A stretch of DNA of 64,000 nt from JALSRK01 sp964461995 (GCA_964461995.1 CAYWXL010000005.1:1-64000); one strand, 5' to 3'. Shown: positions 9,009-17,622, counted from the first letter of the stretch. Program-made: numbers and translations. Notes: generated by a model from the letters alone, not told the origin.

Positions 9009-9589
9009 GAGAACCTTAATTTTGGCGATGGCGCGCGGTGGGTGGATGCGCCGGCGGTCCCTGGGGGCGGCATCTTCTATTTTTCGCGATTTCCCTCGTC
9101 GCCTCTGGAGATCTTCCTGCAAGTGGTTCATCCCCTGCGGGTTGGCTCAGCAGCCGGGGCTCTCGCGCCACGGGGACATGGTAGAAGGAATGTGGGCCGG
9201 CTGTGCCGCACCGGGCTGTGGGCACTCGTAGGATTAGGCCTGAGGCGGGGGCAGCAGGAAGGCTGGCGAAGCCGGGGGCGCTGCTCAAAGGGTGCCCTTC
9301 GACTTTTCTTCGCCATGACTTCTTGCCTCCAAGCGGTGACGCCACGCCTCCCGCACCCGTCACCCATCCGGGTAACCAACAGAAAATAGGCGGCTTACTG
9401 CTTTTCCTCTTTTCGCGGCCCACACCGTCACCCATCACGGCCGCTTGAAGGCTGGGGTGGCCGGAAGACCGCCGTGCTGGCGCCGCTCGAGCCTGAACGT
9501 TCTGTGGGGGAGGCGGATGCCGCGACCGGGCCAGGCCGCGGCTGGGCTGGTTCCAGGCCGGATCCGCCGCCGAGGCGAAGGGGCGAAAA
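9009..9589. other. Intergenic stretch upstream of sigma operon
   Basis: About 580 bases with no convincing coding frame; short frames here lack protein-like composition. I looked for an ECF-type autoregulatory promoter (GGAAC-like -35 with a CGTC-like -10) and found no clear pair. The promoter of the sigma-caspase operon must lie in or near this stretch. Confidence 0.45.
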
Positions 9590-9625
9590 ATGAATCACCG
9601 CCGGGCCGTGCGGCGTATTCGTTAG
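9590..9625 (+). CDS. Possible 11-residue Arg-rich leader peptide
   Basis: ATG at 9590 is preceded by AAGGGG six bases upstream and opens an 11-codon frame, MNHRRAVRRIR, ending with TAG at 9623-9625. Five of eleven residues are Arg. The stop codon merges with the AGGTGGA that acts as ribosome-binding site of the sigma gene at 9635. This arrangement could couple or attenuate sigma-factor translation. The frame is short enough to arise by chance, so the call rests on the ribosome-binding site and the position. Confidence 0.3.
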   Translation: MNHRRAVRRIR

Positions 9626-9634
9626 GTGGAAGAA

Positions 9635-10216
9635 ATGAGCGAAGCAACGCTCACTAATGTTCCGGTGGCCGCGCTGGAGGCGCGGGACGAGGTCCGCTTC
9701 GCCAATCTCGTCCGCCAGCATCAGGCAATGGTCTACTCCATCGCCTATCACTTTCTGAACGACCGGGCCCGGGCTGAGGAACTGGCCCAGGACGTTTTCC
9801 TGCAGCTCTACCGCGCTCTGCCCCGGCTGCGGTCCGACCGGCATGTCACCAACTGGCTGCGCCGTGTCGCCTGCCACCGGGCCATCGATTGCGCCCGCAG
9901 GCGCTCCGTGGGCCGGGAGATCGAGCTGGCTTCCGCGCCGGAGCCGGCAGTCGCCCCCGCCGAGCCGGATCTGCTTCTCGCTGAGAAGTTGCGGCGGCTC
10001 GTCGCCTCGCTGCCGGAGAAGAAGCGCCTGCTGGTGATCCTGCGCTATCAGGAAGAGATGGAGCTGGAGGAGATTGCCGAGGTTCTGGGGATGGCGTTGC
10101 CGACCGTGAGGACCCAGTTGTTCCGCACATTGGCCTTGTTGCGCGAGAAAGCCGCGCGGCTGATCGGAACCGGCGGTTCCCCGCATCCGGCGCGGCAAGA
10201 AGGGGAGGTGGACTGA
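9635..10216 (+). CDS. ECF-type RNA polymerase sigma factor
   Basis: The 193-residue protein has sigma region 2 (about residues 18-85: FANLVRQHQAMVYSIAYHF, AEELAQDVFLQLYRALP, TNWLRRVACHRAIDCARR) and region 4 (about 120-175: LPEKKRLLVILRYQEEMELE, EIAEVLGMALPTVRTQLFR), with no region 3, the standard ECF layout. The ATG at 9635 is preferred over GTG at 9626 because AGGTGGA precedes it. Its stop overlaps the next gene's start (TGATG), so the two are translationally coupled. It probably transcribes this operon and perhaps distant targets. Confidence 0.93.
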   Translation: MSEATLTNVPVAALEARDEVRFANLVRQHQAMVYSIAYHFLNDRARAEELAQDVFLQLYRALPRLRSDRHVTNWLRRVACHRAIDCARRRSVGREIELASAPEPAVAPAEPDLLLAEKLRRLVASLPEKKRLLVILRYQEEMELEEIAEVLGMALPTVRTQLFRTLALLREKAARLIGTGGSPHPARQEGEVD

Positions 10217-10572
10217 TGGACCGCTTCGAAGAACAGCTCCGCCAGGCATTGCGGCGCACGGAGCCGCCGCCGGGTTTTGCCGAACGCGTCCTCGAGCGGG
10301 CGGCGGCCGAGGCGGAGGGGCGGAGCTGGTGGCGGCGTTTCGCAGAGGTTCTACGGATGCCGGGGCGACGCTGGGCTGTGGCCGCTTTGGCCGGCGTGGT
10401 GATCCTCGCTGGCGTCGGTTACGAGCGCGAAATGCGGCGCCGGCAAGGCGAACGGGCCAAACAGCAAGTGCTCGAAGCGCTGGAGATCACCGCCGAACAG
10501 TTCCAGATCGCGCGCCGGCACGTGGAGAAACTGAATACGGTTTGGGAAGTGACAGGAGGCAAGGAGCGATGA
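10216..10572 (+). CDS. Anti-sigma-factor-like single-pass membrane protein
   Basis: The 118-residue protein has a charged N-terminal part (FEEQLRQALRRTEPPPGFAERVL), a single transmembrane segment at about residues 53-71 (WAVAALAGVVILAGVGY) and a charged C-terminal tail. The N-terminal pattern plus one membrane span directly after an ECF sigma gene is the common anti-sigma arrangement. No zinc-binding HxxxCxxC motif is present, so it is not a ZAS-type anti-sigma. It overlaps both neighbours: TGATG with the sigma gene and ATGA with the DUF4252 gene. Function as an anti-sigma is inferred from context. Confidence 0.7.
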   Translation: MDRFEEQLRQALRRTEPPPGFAERVLERAAAEAEGRSWWRRFAEVLRMPGRRWAVAALAGVVILAGVGYEREMRRRQGERAKQQVLEALEITAEQFQIARRHVEKLNTVWEVTGGKER

Positions 10573-11111
10573 ATAAGGCGGTTTTACTCCTAACGATTAC
10601 AGGCACGCTCTGGGCGGGTCCGCAGGATATCCGTTTCCCGGCTGGTTTCGAGAAGCTGGCCGAGAAGGCCGAAGAGGTGGTCAACATCAGCCTCGATGCC
10701 GACATGCTCGGCCTGGCAGCGAACTTCCTGTCCGGCGGCAAGGCCGATCAGAGGAAAGTCAAGGAAATCGTCAAGGGGCTGAGAGGGATCTACATCCGCA
10801 GCTTTGAATTCGCCAGGGAGGGCCAGTACTCCATGGACGTCGTCGAGGAGATCGAGGAGCAGTTGAAGGCTCCTGAATGGGTACCGGTGATCAGCGTCAC
10901 GAGCAAGAAGAAAGGCGGTGACAACGCCCGGATCTATTTCCGGAAGGAGGGCGGCAAGATCTCCGGAATCACCATCGTGGCGGCCGAACCTAAGGAGCTC
11001 ACCGTCGTCCATATCGTTGGCCTCCTCGACCCGAGCGACGTAGCCGCGCTCGGGGGGAACTTCGGCATCCCCGACATGAGTTGGGGACCGGTGGAGAGCG
11101 AAGAGAAGTGA
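10569..11111 (+). CDS. DUF4252 family exported protein
   Basis: The 180-residue product has a short signal peptide (MNKAVLLLTITGTLWAG). The mature part contains VNISLDADMLGLAANFL, KGLRGIYIRSFEF and KELTVVHIVG, the pattern of the DUF4252 family known from Bacteroidota and Acidobacteriota. Its start ATG overlaps the stop of the anti-sigma-like gene (ATGA). In other genomes such proteins often sit beside ECF sigma/anti-sigma pairs, which suggests a periplasmic role in the signal or its output; the molecular function is unknown. Confidence 0.82.
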   Translation: MNKAVLLLTITGTLWAGPQDIRFPAGFEKLAEKAEEVVNISLDADMLGLAANFLSGGKADQRKVKEIVKGLRGIYIRSFEFAREGQYSMDVVEEIEEQLKAPEWVPVISVTSKKKGGDNARIYFRKEGGKISGITIVAAEPKELTVVHIVGLLDPSDVAALGGNFGIPDMSWGPVESEEK

Positions 11112-11239
11112 CTCGGCGGCGCCGCGACGACGCCGGGCCCGAAGCGCGTCGCGCACCGCGAGTTGCTTTTCCTGGTGGCGACTTCCTGGTATCGTGGAAC
11201 TAGCGGGCGTCCAGCCCTGGGCCCGCCAGGAGGGTGCGC

Positions 11240-12238
11240 ATGAAAGCGCGGATTGTTCATTTCACTAGTCTCGGCGCCTTTCTCGCTTCGACTGCGTTCC
11301 TGTTCCCCCTGATCGGCCAGCAGGCCGGAACCGAGACGAGGAAGCTCAGCGCCAGGGAGATTTTCTATTCGGCCCCCAAGGTGGCGAAGAAGAAGGCATC
11401 TCGGAAGCCGTCGCCGCCCGCCGGTGTGCCGAGCGCCAAGCCGGCGCCCCAGCCGGCCGCCGCCGGCGCTGGCGTCGATATTGCGGTCACATCCCCGCCG
11501 AAGGTGCAGCCGCCCTCGCCGCCTCCGGAGCCTGAACCTCAGCCGGAACCCGTGGCGCCCACGGCCCCTCCGCCGGCGGCGGCGCCCGGCGGAGGGCAGT
11601 TCGTGCCCGCTTCGTTGAAGGAAGCGGCGCCCATTGGAATCCGGTGCAGCGTGTTGCGGCGCATCGGCCCGTCGGATTTGATCGAAGTCGATCCCGACCA
11701 GGTCTTCCGCGCCGGCGACCGCATCAAGCTGCGCGTCGAGGCCAACGAGGACGGCTACCTCTATGTGATCGCCCGCGGCTCGAGCGGCGTTTGGAAACCC
11801 CTGTTCCCGTCGCCGCAGGTCGCCGGCGGCAACAACTTCATCGAGGCCGGCCGCACCTACGACATTCCGCCGGGCCACGTCTTCACCTTCGATGAGCAGC
11901 CCGGTGAGGAGAAGCTGTTCGTCGTCTTCTCCCGCACTCCCGTCACCGACCTCGAGGCGCTCATCTACGACCTGGGCAAGAAAAGCGGCGAGCCGTCGGC
12001 CGCTCCTGAGCCGGCTAAGCCCGCCGGCGGAGGCAAGGTCTTGCTGGCCCAGAACATGGTCGCCATCCGCGACGACGTGGTCAGCCAGTTGCGCAACGCC
12101 TACGCCCGCGACCTGATCATCGAGAAGGTCAGCGAGGCCGAGCCCGGCCCGGAGAAGGAAGCGGCGATCTACGCGGTGTCCACGGCGACCTCCACGGATT
12201 CCCGCGTCGTTCTCGACCTGACCCTGCTGCACCGGTGA
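11240..12238 (+). CDS. DUF4384 domain protein, Pro-rich, exported
   Basis: The start at 11240 follows AGGAGG by five bases or so. The 332-residue product has an N-terminal hydrophobic segment (FTSLGAFLASTAFLFPLIG), a Pro/Ala/Lys-rich linker (about residues 45-130), and a DUF4384 domain (about 135-245) with DRIKLRVEANEDGYLYVIA, WKPLFPSP and EKLFVVFSR. DUF4384 domains are known from caspase-family and kinase proteins, where they may bind ligands or form scaffolds; activity is unknown. The next gene, one base downstream, carries a second copy, and a caspase gene follows, so the three are probably one functional unit. Confidence 0.85.
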   Translation: MKARIVHFTSLGAFLASTAFLFPLIGQQAGTETRKLSAREIFYSAPKVAKKKASRKPSPPAGVPSAKPAPQPAAAGAGVDIAVTSPPKVQPPSPPPEPEPQPEPVAPTAPPPAAAPGGGQFVPASLKEAAPIGIRCSVLRRIGPSDLIEVDPDQVFRAGDRIKLRVEANEDGYLYVIARGSSGVWKPLFPSPQVAGGNNFIEAGRTYDIPPGHVFTFDEQPGEEKLFVVFSRTPVTDLEALIYDLGKKSGEPSAAPEPAKPAGGGKVLLAQNMVAIRDDVVSQLRNAYARDLIIEKVSEAEPGPEKEAAIYAVSTATSTDSRVVLDLTLLHR

Positions 12239-12239
12239 C

Positions 12240-12923
12240 ATGCGAGTTCGAACGATTCTCTGCTGCCTGTGGGGCACGGCTGTCTTTTACGCTCAGCAGC
12301 CCGCGCCGGATACCCACCGGATGCAGATCACCTTGGAGCGGCAAACCGAAGACGGCGCCTGGGAGGTGATCGACCCCGGTTTGGTCCTCCACGAAGGCGA
12401 CCGGGTGCGCTTCCGGTTTCAAGCCAATTTCAACGGCTACCTTTACGTGATGAACCAGGGCACCAGCGGCCGCTACGAGCTGCTGTTTCCCCGGGAAGAG
12501 ACCGGCGAGGACAACCGGATCGAGGCAGGGGTCGAATACCGGATCCCCGCTACCCAGGCCTGGTTCCGCATCGAAGGCCCCCCGGGCCATGACATCGTCT
12601 ACTGGATGGTGACGCCGCTCAGGCTGGGCGGGGCGCCGAAGTACCGGCCGCTGCCGCCTCCGCCGCAGCCCCTGCCGCCCCCGTCGAACCTGCTGCCGCG
12701 GTGCGACGACTCCATCTTCCGGGCTCGCGGGGTCTGCGTCGATTCTTCCGCCGGGCCGAGACCGGTCAAAAAGAAAGAAGATCTGCCGCCGAATCTCGCC
12801 GGCGTCCCCGGATTGCGCAGCCGCGAACTGGTGATCATGCGCAAAGGCGAGCAGGCGGTGATCTCTTCGCCGGCCGCTTCTCAGGCGCCCGTGGTTTACG
12901 AATTCCGCATCGCGCACAAGTGA
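12240..12923 (+). CDS. Second DUF4384 domain protein, exported
   Basis: The 227-residue product has a signal peptide (MRVRTILCCLWGTAVFYAQQ) and one DUF4384-like domain (about residues 25-125) with GDRVRFRFQANFNGYLYVMN, YELLFPREE and EDNRIEAGVEYRIP. A Pro-rich stretch (PLPPPPQPLPPP) and an unassigned C-terminal part follow. It starts one base after the stop of the first DUF4384 gene and ends 13 bases before the caspase gene. The two DUF4384 products share the fold but differ outside it. Confidence 0.85.
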   Translation: MRVRTILCCLWGTAVFYAQQPAPDTHRMQITLERQTEDGAWEVIDPGLVLHEGDRVRFRFQANFNGYLYVMNQGTSGRYELLFPREETGEDNRIEAGVEYRIPATQAWFRIEGPPGHDIVYWMVTPLRLGGAPKYRPLPPPPQPLPPPSNLLPRCDDSIFRARGVCVDSSAGPRPVKKKEDLPPNLAGVPGLRSRELVIMRKGEQAVISSPAASQAPVVYEFRIAHK

Positions 12924-12936
12924 GGGGAACCGAGCC

Positions 12937-15024
12937 ATGTGGAAGCCGCTGATCGTTGGAAACTTGGTCCTCGCCGCTGCCGGCTTCGGCGCTCTCGGCC
13001 AGCAGGCGCCAGCTACGCAGGAACGCGACCTGCGCGTCGAAGCGGACACCACCGAGACTCGGCCCTTGATTCCGGAGCCGGGCAAGGTGGTGATTCCCCG
13101 TAGCTACGCCTTGGTCATCGGCATCTCGAAGTACAAGAACCTGCCGCCCGAGCAGCAGCTCCGCTTCGCCGAGCGGGACGCCCAGGCGATGTACTCGATC
13201 CTGATCAGCCCCGAGGGAGGCAACTTCCGGGCCGAGAACGTCCACCGCCTTATCGGGCCGGACGCTACGCTGGCGAACTTGAAGCGTGAACTCGAAGAAT
13301 GGCTGCCCTCGGTGGCCAGGCCCGAGGATCGCGTGCTGGTCTACTTCGCCGGGCACGGCTTCGTCGTGGACGGCACGCCCTACTTGGCCCCGTATGACTT
13401 CGAGGTCAATGACGTCCCCGGCACCGCCTACCCGATGGAGCAGCTCGGCAAGGTCTTCGGCGCCAAGATCCAGGCGAAGTGGAAAGTGTTGCTGACAGAC
13501 TCCTGCCACAGCGGGGCCATCACGCCCGAGGCGGCCGCCCGGACCATCAACCGTTCGTTGCTCGACCTCAGCACCTCGATCTTTTCGCTCACCGCCAGCC
13601 GCGACCGCGAGCGCTCCTTCGAAAGCGAGGACTGGGGCGGCGGCCACGGCATCTTCACTTACTACGTCGTGCGGGGCATGGAGGGAGCCGCCGACGAGAA
13701 CGGCGACGGCATCGTCACCGCCGACGAGCTCGCCGAGTACGTCCACCGCAACGTCCGCGAAGCTACCGGCGGCCGCCAGAACCCGACTTCCGAACGCGGC
13801 AGTTTCGATCCCAACATGCTGCTGGCCTACGTGCCGAGCCGCATCCGGGCTCCCGAGCCGGCCGCGCCGAAGTTCGGCACGCTCATCTTCGAGACGAACA
13901 TGGACGGCGTCGAGGTCTTCGTGGACGGCAAGAGCGTCGGCGTGGTGGACCGCGACAAGCCTTTGCGCCTGCCCGGCCTGACGCCGGGCGCCCACACCAT
14001 CAAGGGCGTCAAACAAGGCTACGAGCCGGACGGGCCCCGCGAGGAGATGGTCTACCCCGGCCAGGAAAAGACCGTCAGCATCAAGATCTTGATTCTCCGG
14101 CGCCGGAATCGGGCGGCGGTGGAGGCCTTCGATAAGGGCCTGGAGTTCTACCAGCGCGGCTTCGCTAACAACTACCGCAAGGCCGTCCGTCACTTCCTGC
14201 GGGCGCTGGAGATCGACCCGAAGTACAGCCAGGCGGCCCTCTATCTCGGCCGCGCCTACAACGCCCTCTACGAAGAAGACAAGGCCCGCGAATACTTCGA
14301 GAAGGCGATCGAGATCGATCCCGATTACATGGAGGCCCGGGCCAGCTTCGCCGGCATGCTGCTCGACATCGGCGACGTGGACGAGGCGATCCGGCAGTTG
14401 AACATCGTCGTCCAGCGCCGGCCCGACGACGAGATGGCGCTGTATCTTCAGGCGCAGGCTTACCGGATGAAAGGAATGTACAAGGAGTCGATCGATTCCG
14501 CACGGCGGTCGATCCAATTGGCCCCGAACAACCCCGAGGCCCACTTCTGGCTGGCCGAGAGCTTGCGCCTCAGTGGCCACTACACCCAGTCGATCCAGGA
14601 GTACGAGGAGTACCTGCGGCTGAGCGACTTCAACAGCAAGCTCGCCGGGAAGCTGAACTACTACGTGCTCGGCTTCCTCATCGGCCACGGCAAGAAGAAG
14701 CGGGCCGCCCAGCAGGACATCTGGCGCGACCTGCGCAGCCTGGCCTACTTCGGCATCTGCGACTCCTACCGCAAGCTGAACAAGTACGACGAAGCGATCC
14801 GCTACTGCCGCCGCTCGCTCTCCTACGATCCCGAGGATCCCTACGTCCACTACGCCTTGGGGTTGGCCTACGCCCGCGAAGCCCAGAACGCCGGCAGCCT
14901 GGAATTGCTCGCCGCCGCCTGCAAGCACTTCCGGACGATGCTCGACATCAACCCGTACATGGCCGAGGCCGAATACGCCCGCAAGAACATCGCCAGCATC
15001 CAGGGCTACCTGCCCTGCCAGTGA
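12937..15024 (+). CDS. Exported caspase (C14)-PEGA-TPR protein
   Basis: The 695-residue product starts with a signal-like segment (MWKPLIVGNLVLAAAGFGAL). A caspase-like C14 domain (about residues 53-300) shows the catalytic dyad: H140 in YFAGHGF and C190 in LLTDSCHSGA. Within or just after it lies an EF-hand-like loop D253-E264 (DENGDGIVTADE). A PEGA domain (about 312-385) with MDGVEVFVDGKSVG follows, then several TPR units (about 395-690). Cys-His dyad caspase homologues cut after basic or acidic residues in known cases; here the specificity is unknown. It closes a tight operon with sigma, anti-sigma-like, DUF4252 and DUF4384 genes. Confidence 0.88.
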   Translation: MWKPLIVGNLVLAAAGFGALGQQAPATQERDLRVEADTTETRPLIPEPGKVVIPRSYALVIGISKYKNLPPEQQLRFAERDAQAMYSILISPEGGNFRAENVHRLIGPDATLANLKRELEEWLPSVARPEDRVLVYFAGHGFVVDGTPYLAPYDFEVNDVPGTAYPMEQLGKVFGAKIQAKWKVLLTDSCHSGAITPEAAARTINRSLLDLSTSIFSLTASRDRERSFESEDWGGGHGIFTYYVVRGMEGAADENGDGIVTADELAEYVHRNVREATGGRQNPTSERGSFDPNMLLAYVPSRIRAPEPAAPKFGTLIFETNMDGVEVFVDGKSVGVVDRDKPLRLPGLTPGAHTIKGVKQGYEPDGPREEMVYPGQEKTVSIKILILRRRNRAAVEAFDKGLEFYQRGFANNYRKAVRHFLRALEIDPKYSQAALYLGRAYNALYEEDKAREYFEKAIEIDPDYMEARASFAGMLLDIGDVDEAIRQLNIVVQRRPDDEMALYLQAQAYRMKGMYKESIDSARRSIQLAPNNPEAHFWLAESLRLSGHYTQSIQEYEEYLRLSDFNSKLAGKLNYYVLGFLIGHGKKKRAAQQDIWRDLRSLAYFGICDSYRKLNKYDEAIRYCRRSLSYDPEDPYVHYALGLAYAREAQNAGSLELLAAACKHFRTMLDINPYMAEAEYARKNIASIQGYLPCQ

Positions 15025-15054
15025 GCCGGGGTCCGTCCCGCCGCGCCGCCCGCC

Positions 15055-15753
15055 CTAGCGGATATAGAAGAGGCTGAGCCGGGGCAGGCCTTGGGATTCG
15101 AGCAGCCGGCGCTCGAGAAACTGCTTTTCCAGCATGGCCAGTTGCTCGGCCGACATCTTGCCGCGGTAGGGCCGCAGGTGGCGGTCGAGCTCTTTGCGGG
15201 CCTCGAACAGGTCTTCGTCGGACTGGGCCAGCCGGGCGATGCTGCTCATCTTTTCTTCCAGGGCGCTCAGCCGCTGCTCGAGTTCCTCGAGGTTCTCGTA
15301 GTGCGACTCGAGATCCCCGAGGATCTTTTCCAGACCCTGAACCACCGGGGCGTAAGTCTCACCCCGGGCGCGCAGCGTCTCCAAACCCCGGCGGAGGTGG
15401 TCGCGGATCTCTTCAACCGTGAAGGGCGGGGCCGTGTCCCGGGCCGGCCCGGACGGCTCCAACCCCGCCATTCGCTCGGCCTCTTCCATGACCGCCTGGG
15501 TGCAATAGGCGAGCGAGTTGATCGTTCGGAGCTTCGCCGAGCGCTTCCGGGCGCGCCAGGTTTCGAAAGCGCGGTCGATGCCCCGCAGGACGGCCTGCAG
15601 CGGGATGCCCGCGTTCTTCCAGCTTTCGATAAGCGCCCAATCCAGCGGCGAAAGCAAGAACCAGCCGGTGCCCCGGGCGCGCTGAAAATGCTCCTCGATC
15701 TCGGTGAAATAGTTGAAGTAGTTCAGCTCCCAGCGTTCGTCTTCGTTGGTCAC
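15055..15753 (-). CDS. Conserved-looking coiled-coil protein, unknown
   Basis: The 232-residue cytoplasmic product has an N-terminal helical region (YFTEIEEHFQRARG, SPLDWALIESWKNAGIPLQA) and a coiled-coil-prone centre (about residues 130-180, LEELEQRLSALEEKMSS). I do not recognise a family. GTG at 15753 overlaps the stop of coaX (GTGA), so translation is coupled to coaX. The coupling suggests a conserved operon, but no function in CoA synthesis is evident. Confidence 0.72.
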   Translation of the reverse strand: MTNEDERWELNYFNYFTEIEEHFQRARGTGWFLLSPLDWALIESWKNAGIPLQAVLRGIDRAFETWRARKRSAKLRTINSLAYCTQAVMEEAERMAGLEPSGPARDTAPPFTVEEIRDHLRRGLETLRARGETYAPVVQGLEKILGDLESHYENLEELEQRLSALEEKMSSIARLAQSDEDLFEARKELDRHLRPYRGKMSAEQLAMLEKQFLERRLLESQGLPRLSLFYIR

Positions 15754-16523
15754 TGCTTCGCCTTCAGCCGTTCCCAGATCAGCTCGAGTCCGCGTAAGGT
15801 CAAATTCTCGTCCACGCTTTGAATGCGCCGGGACTCGGCGGCGACCAGTTCCGCCTCGCCGCCGGTGGCGATGACCTTGGTCGCTTCTCCCAGCTCCGCA
15901 ACGAGGCGGTCGAGAATCCCGTCCACCATCGAGACCATGCCGTGGTAGAGGCCGGACTGGATGCTGCCCACGGTGCTGGTTCCGATCAGCTTCTCCGGAC
16001 GCTTGAACTCAACCATCGGCAGCCGCGCGGTACGGGTGAACAGTCCGGCGGTGGCGATGCCAACGCCCGGGCAGATGAGTCCGCCGAGGTAGCGGGCGTC
16101 CGCGGAGATGACGTCGAAGGTGATGGCGGTACCGAAATCGACCACCACGCAAGGGCCGCCGAAGCGGCGGTAGGCGGCGACGCTGTTCACCACGCGGTCG
16201 GCCCCCACTTCGGCCGGATTGTCGTAGGCGATCTCCAGGCCGGTGTCGGTCTCCGGGGTGACGAAGACGGCCTCCCGGTGGAAATACTCCCGCGACATGG
16301 CGGCCAGCACCGGGTCGAGCGGCGGCACGACGCTGGAGATGATCAGACCGTCGATGGCGGAGAAATCGAGTCCCGCTAGGGCGAAGAGGTTCCGCAGCAA
16401 GATACCCCATTCGTCCTCGGTCTGCTCGTGGACGGTTCGCAGCCGCCAGCGCTGCCGGAGGTCGCCGTTGCGGAAGACGCCGATGGTGATGTTCGTGTTT
16501 CCGGCATCGAGTGCGAGAAGCAT
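15750..16523 (-). CDS. coaX: Type III pantothenate kinase
   Basis: The 257-residue protein has the ASKHA-fold motifs of CoaX: N-terminal DAGNTN (D6), GADRVVN near residue 107, VVDFGTAITFD, GGLICPG and ATGGEAE. It phosphorylates pantothenate at the first step of coenzyme A synthesis and, unlike CoaA, is not inhibited by CoA in known homologues. The start at 16523 is an ATG with no strong ribosome-binding site. It is the first gene of a two-gene unit with the coiled-coil protein. Confidence 0.95.
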   Translation of the reverse strand: MLLALDAGNTNITIGVFRNGDLRQRWRLRTVHEQTEDEWGILLRNLFALAGLDFSAIDGLIISSVVPPLDPVLAAMSREYFHREAVFVTPETDTGLEIAYDNPAEVGADRVVNSVAAYRRFGGPCVVVDFGTAITFDVISADARYLGGLICPGVGIATAGLFTRTARLPMVEFKRPEKLIGTSTVGSIQSGLYHGMVSMVDGILDRLVAELGEATKVIATGGEAELVAAESRRIQSVDENLTLRGLELIWERLKAKQ

Positions 16524-16576
16524 ATGCCACTAGTGTAAAGAACCGCCGCAGGGCGCCGAATCGCCGGAACGCGGGC

Positions 16577-17512
16577 CTACTCGCCCCCGGAGGGACCACG
16601 CTCAGCGCGTTTCCGGCGGTGCTGGAGGAACCAGTTGTAGAGATCCCAGCCTTCGTAGACGCGATTCCAGACGCTGTGGCCCTGGTCCTCGTGGACGGTG
16701 AACCGCACGTCCGGATGGCCCGCTTCTTCGAGCTGGACGGCCGACCGCAGCACCCACTCCGGCCGCACTACGCGGTCGCGGCCTCCCGCGAAAATCCAGA
16801 TCGGCAGCTTTGCCTCGGCGATCCGCGCGACGGTTTTCGGATTCGCCGCCCCGCAGATGGGCGCGACGGCCGCCCACCGGTAGGGGAACGCTGCGGCGAA
16901 ATGGAAGGTTCCAAACCCGCCGTAGCTGAGTCCGGTGACATAGACGCGGTCCGGATCGGCGCGGTATTCGGCCAGCGTCCGGTCCACCATGTTCAGCACG
17001 TCCTTCTCGTAGACCCACCAGCCCTGCGGCGGCCCCTCGTCGCCCCAGGGCGGCTCGACTCCGGTGGGCTCGCGGGTCATCGTGGGCGCCTTCCTGGGCC
17101 CGCGCGGCCGCTTCCTCCGGGCCTCGTCCCGCGCCCGGCGCAGCTCCGGCTCGAGCGGAGGCATTTGGGGCGAGATGATAATGAACGGCAGATCGCGCCC
17201 CTTCACCCAGGCCTCTTTGAGCGGGCCGTGTTTCAGGACCCGTTCCAGCTCGTCTTTGCCATTGCCGCGTTCGCCGCCGCCGTGCAAGAACAGGATCACG
17301 GGCCAGAGCCGGCCCTTTTCGGTTTCGTAACCTCTAGGCAGGTAGAGAAAATACTCGCGCTCCTTGCCCGTGACCGTGCTCGTGTACGGCCGCCGAAGCA
17401 ACTGGCCGGCGGACCGGCCGTCCACCTGTACCGCCGGTTCCGCCAGCAGTCCGGCGAGAAATCCCAGTGACACGAAGCAGCCCCCGAGGGCGCGTAGCGT
17501 GCGGTTCGTCAT
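16577..17512 (-). CDS. Secreted alpha/beta-hydrolase esterase
   Basis: The 311-residue product has a hydrophobic leader (residues 5-25) and an alpha/beta-hydrolase fold: oxyanion loop ILFLHGGGERG, nucleophile elbow GLSYGG, acid region FAGGRDRV and catalytic His in EDQGHSVWN. It resembles the secreted esterase/PHB depolymerase and prolyl-oligopeptidase-related group. A Lys/Arg/Pro-rich insertion at about residues 120-160 is unusual. It likely hydrolyses an ester outside the cytoplasm; substrate unknown. Upstream lies the divergent acyl-CoA ligase gene. Confidence 0.82.
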   Translation of the reverse strand: MTNRTLRALGGCFVSLGFLAGLLAEPAVQVDGRSAGQLLRRPYTSTVTGKEREYFLYLPRGYETEKGRLWPVILFLHGGGERGNGKDELERVLKHGPLKEAWVKGRDLPFIIISPQMPPLEPELRRARDEARRKRPRGPRKAPTMTREPTGVEPPWGDEGPPQGWWVYEKDVLNMVDRTLAEYRADPDRVYVTGLSYGGFGTFHFAAAFPYRWAAVAPICGAANPKTVARIAEAKLPIWIFAGGRDRVVRPEWVLRSAVQLEEAGHPDVRFTVHEDQGHSVWNRVYEGWDLYNWFLQHRRKRAERGPSGGE

Positions 17513-17622
17513 GACGGCATTCTCCAGGCTGGTTTTCTGCCGCGTCCGGCCCTCTGGCCGGTTGTGCGGCTGTCTTCCATGATGCCTTGCCCGTGGGAAA
17601 TCGTGTGAGAAAATATTGGCCC

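Noticed and set aside
11169..11190. Repeated TTCCTGGT, 14 bases apart, before the first DUF4384 gene
   Set aside because: Too short and no promoter pair at a normal spacing; could be chance.
12835..14928. 697-codon frame opposite the caspase gene
   Set aside because: It mirrors the G/C-rich third positions of the caspase gene and shows no known motif, whereas the plus strand has a complete domain set.
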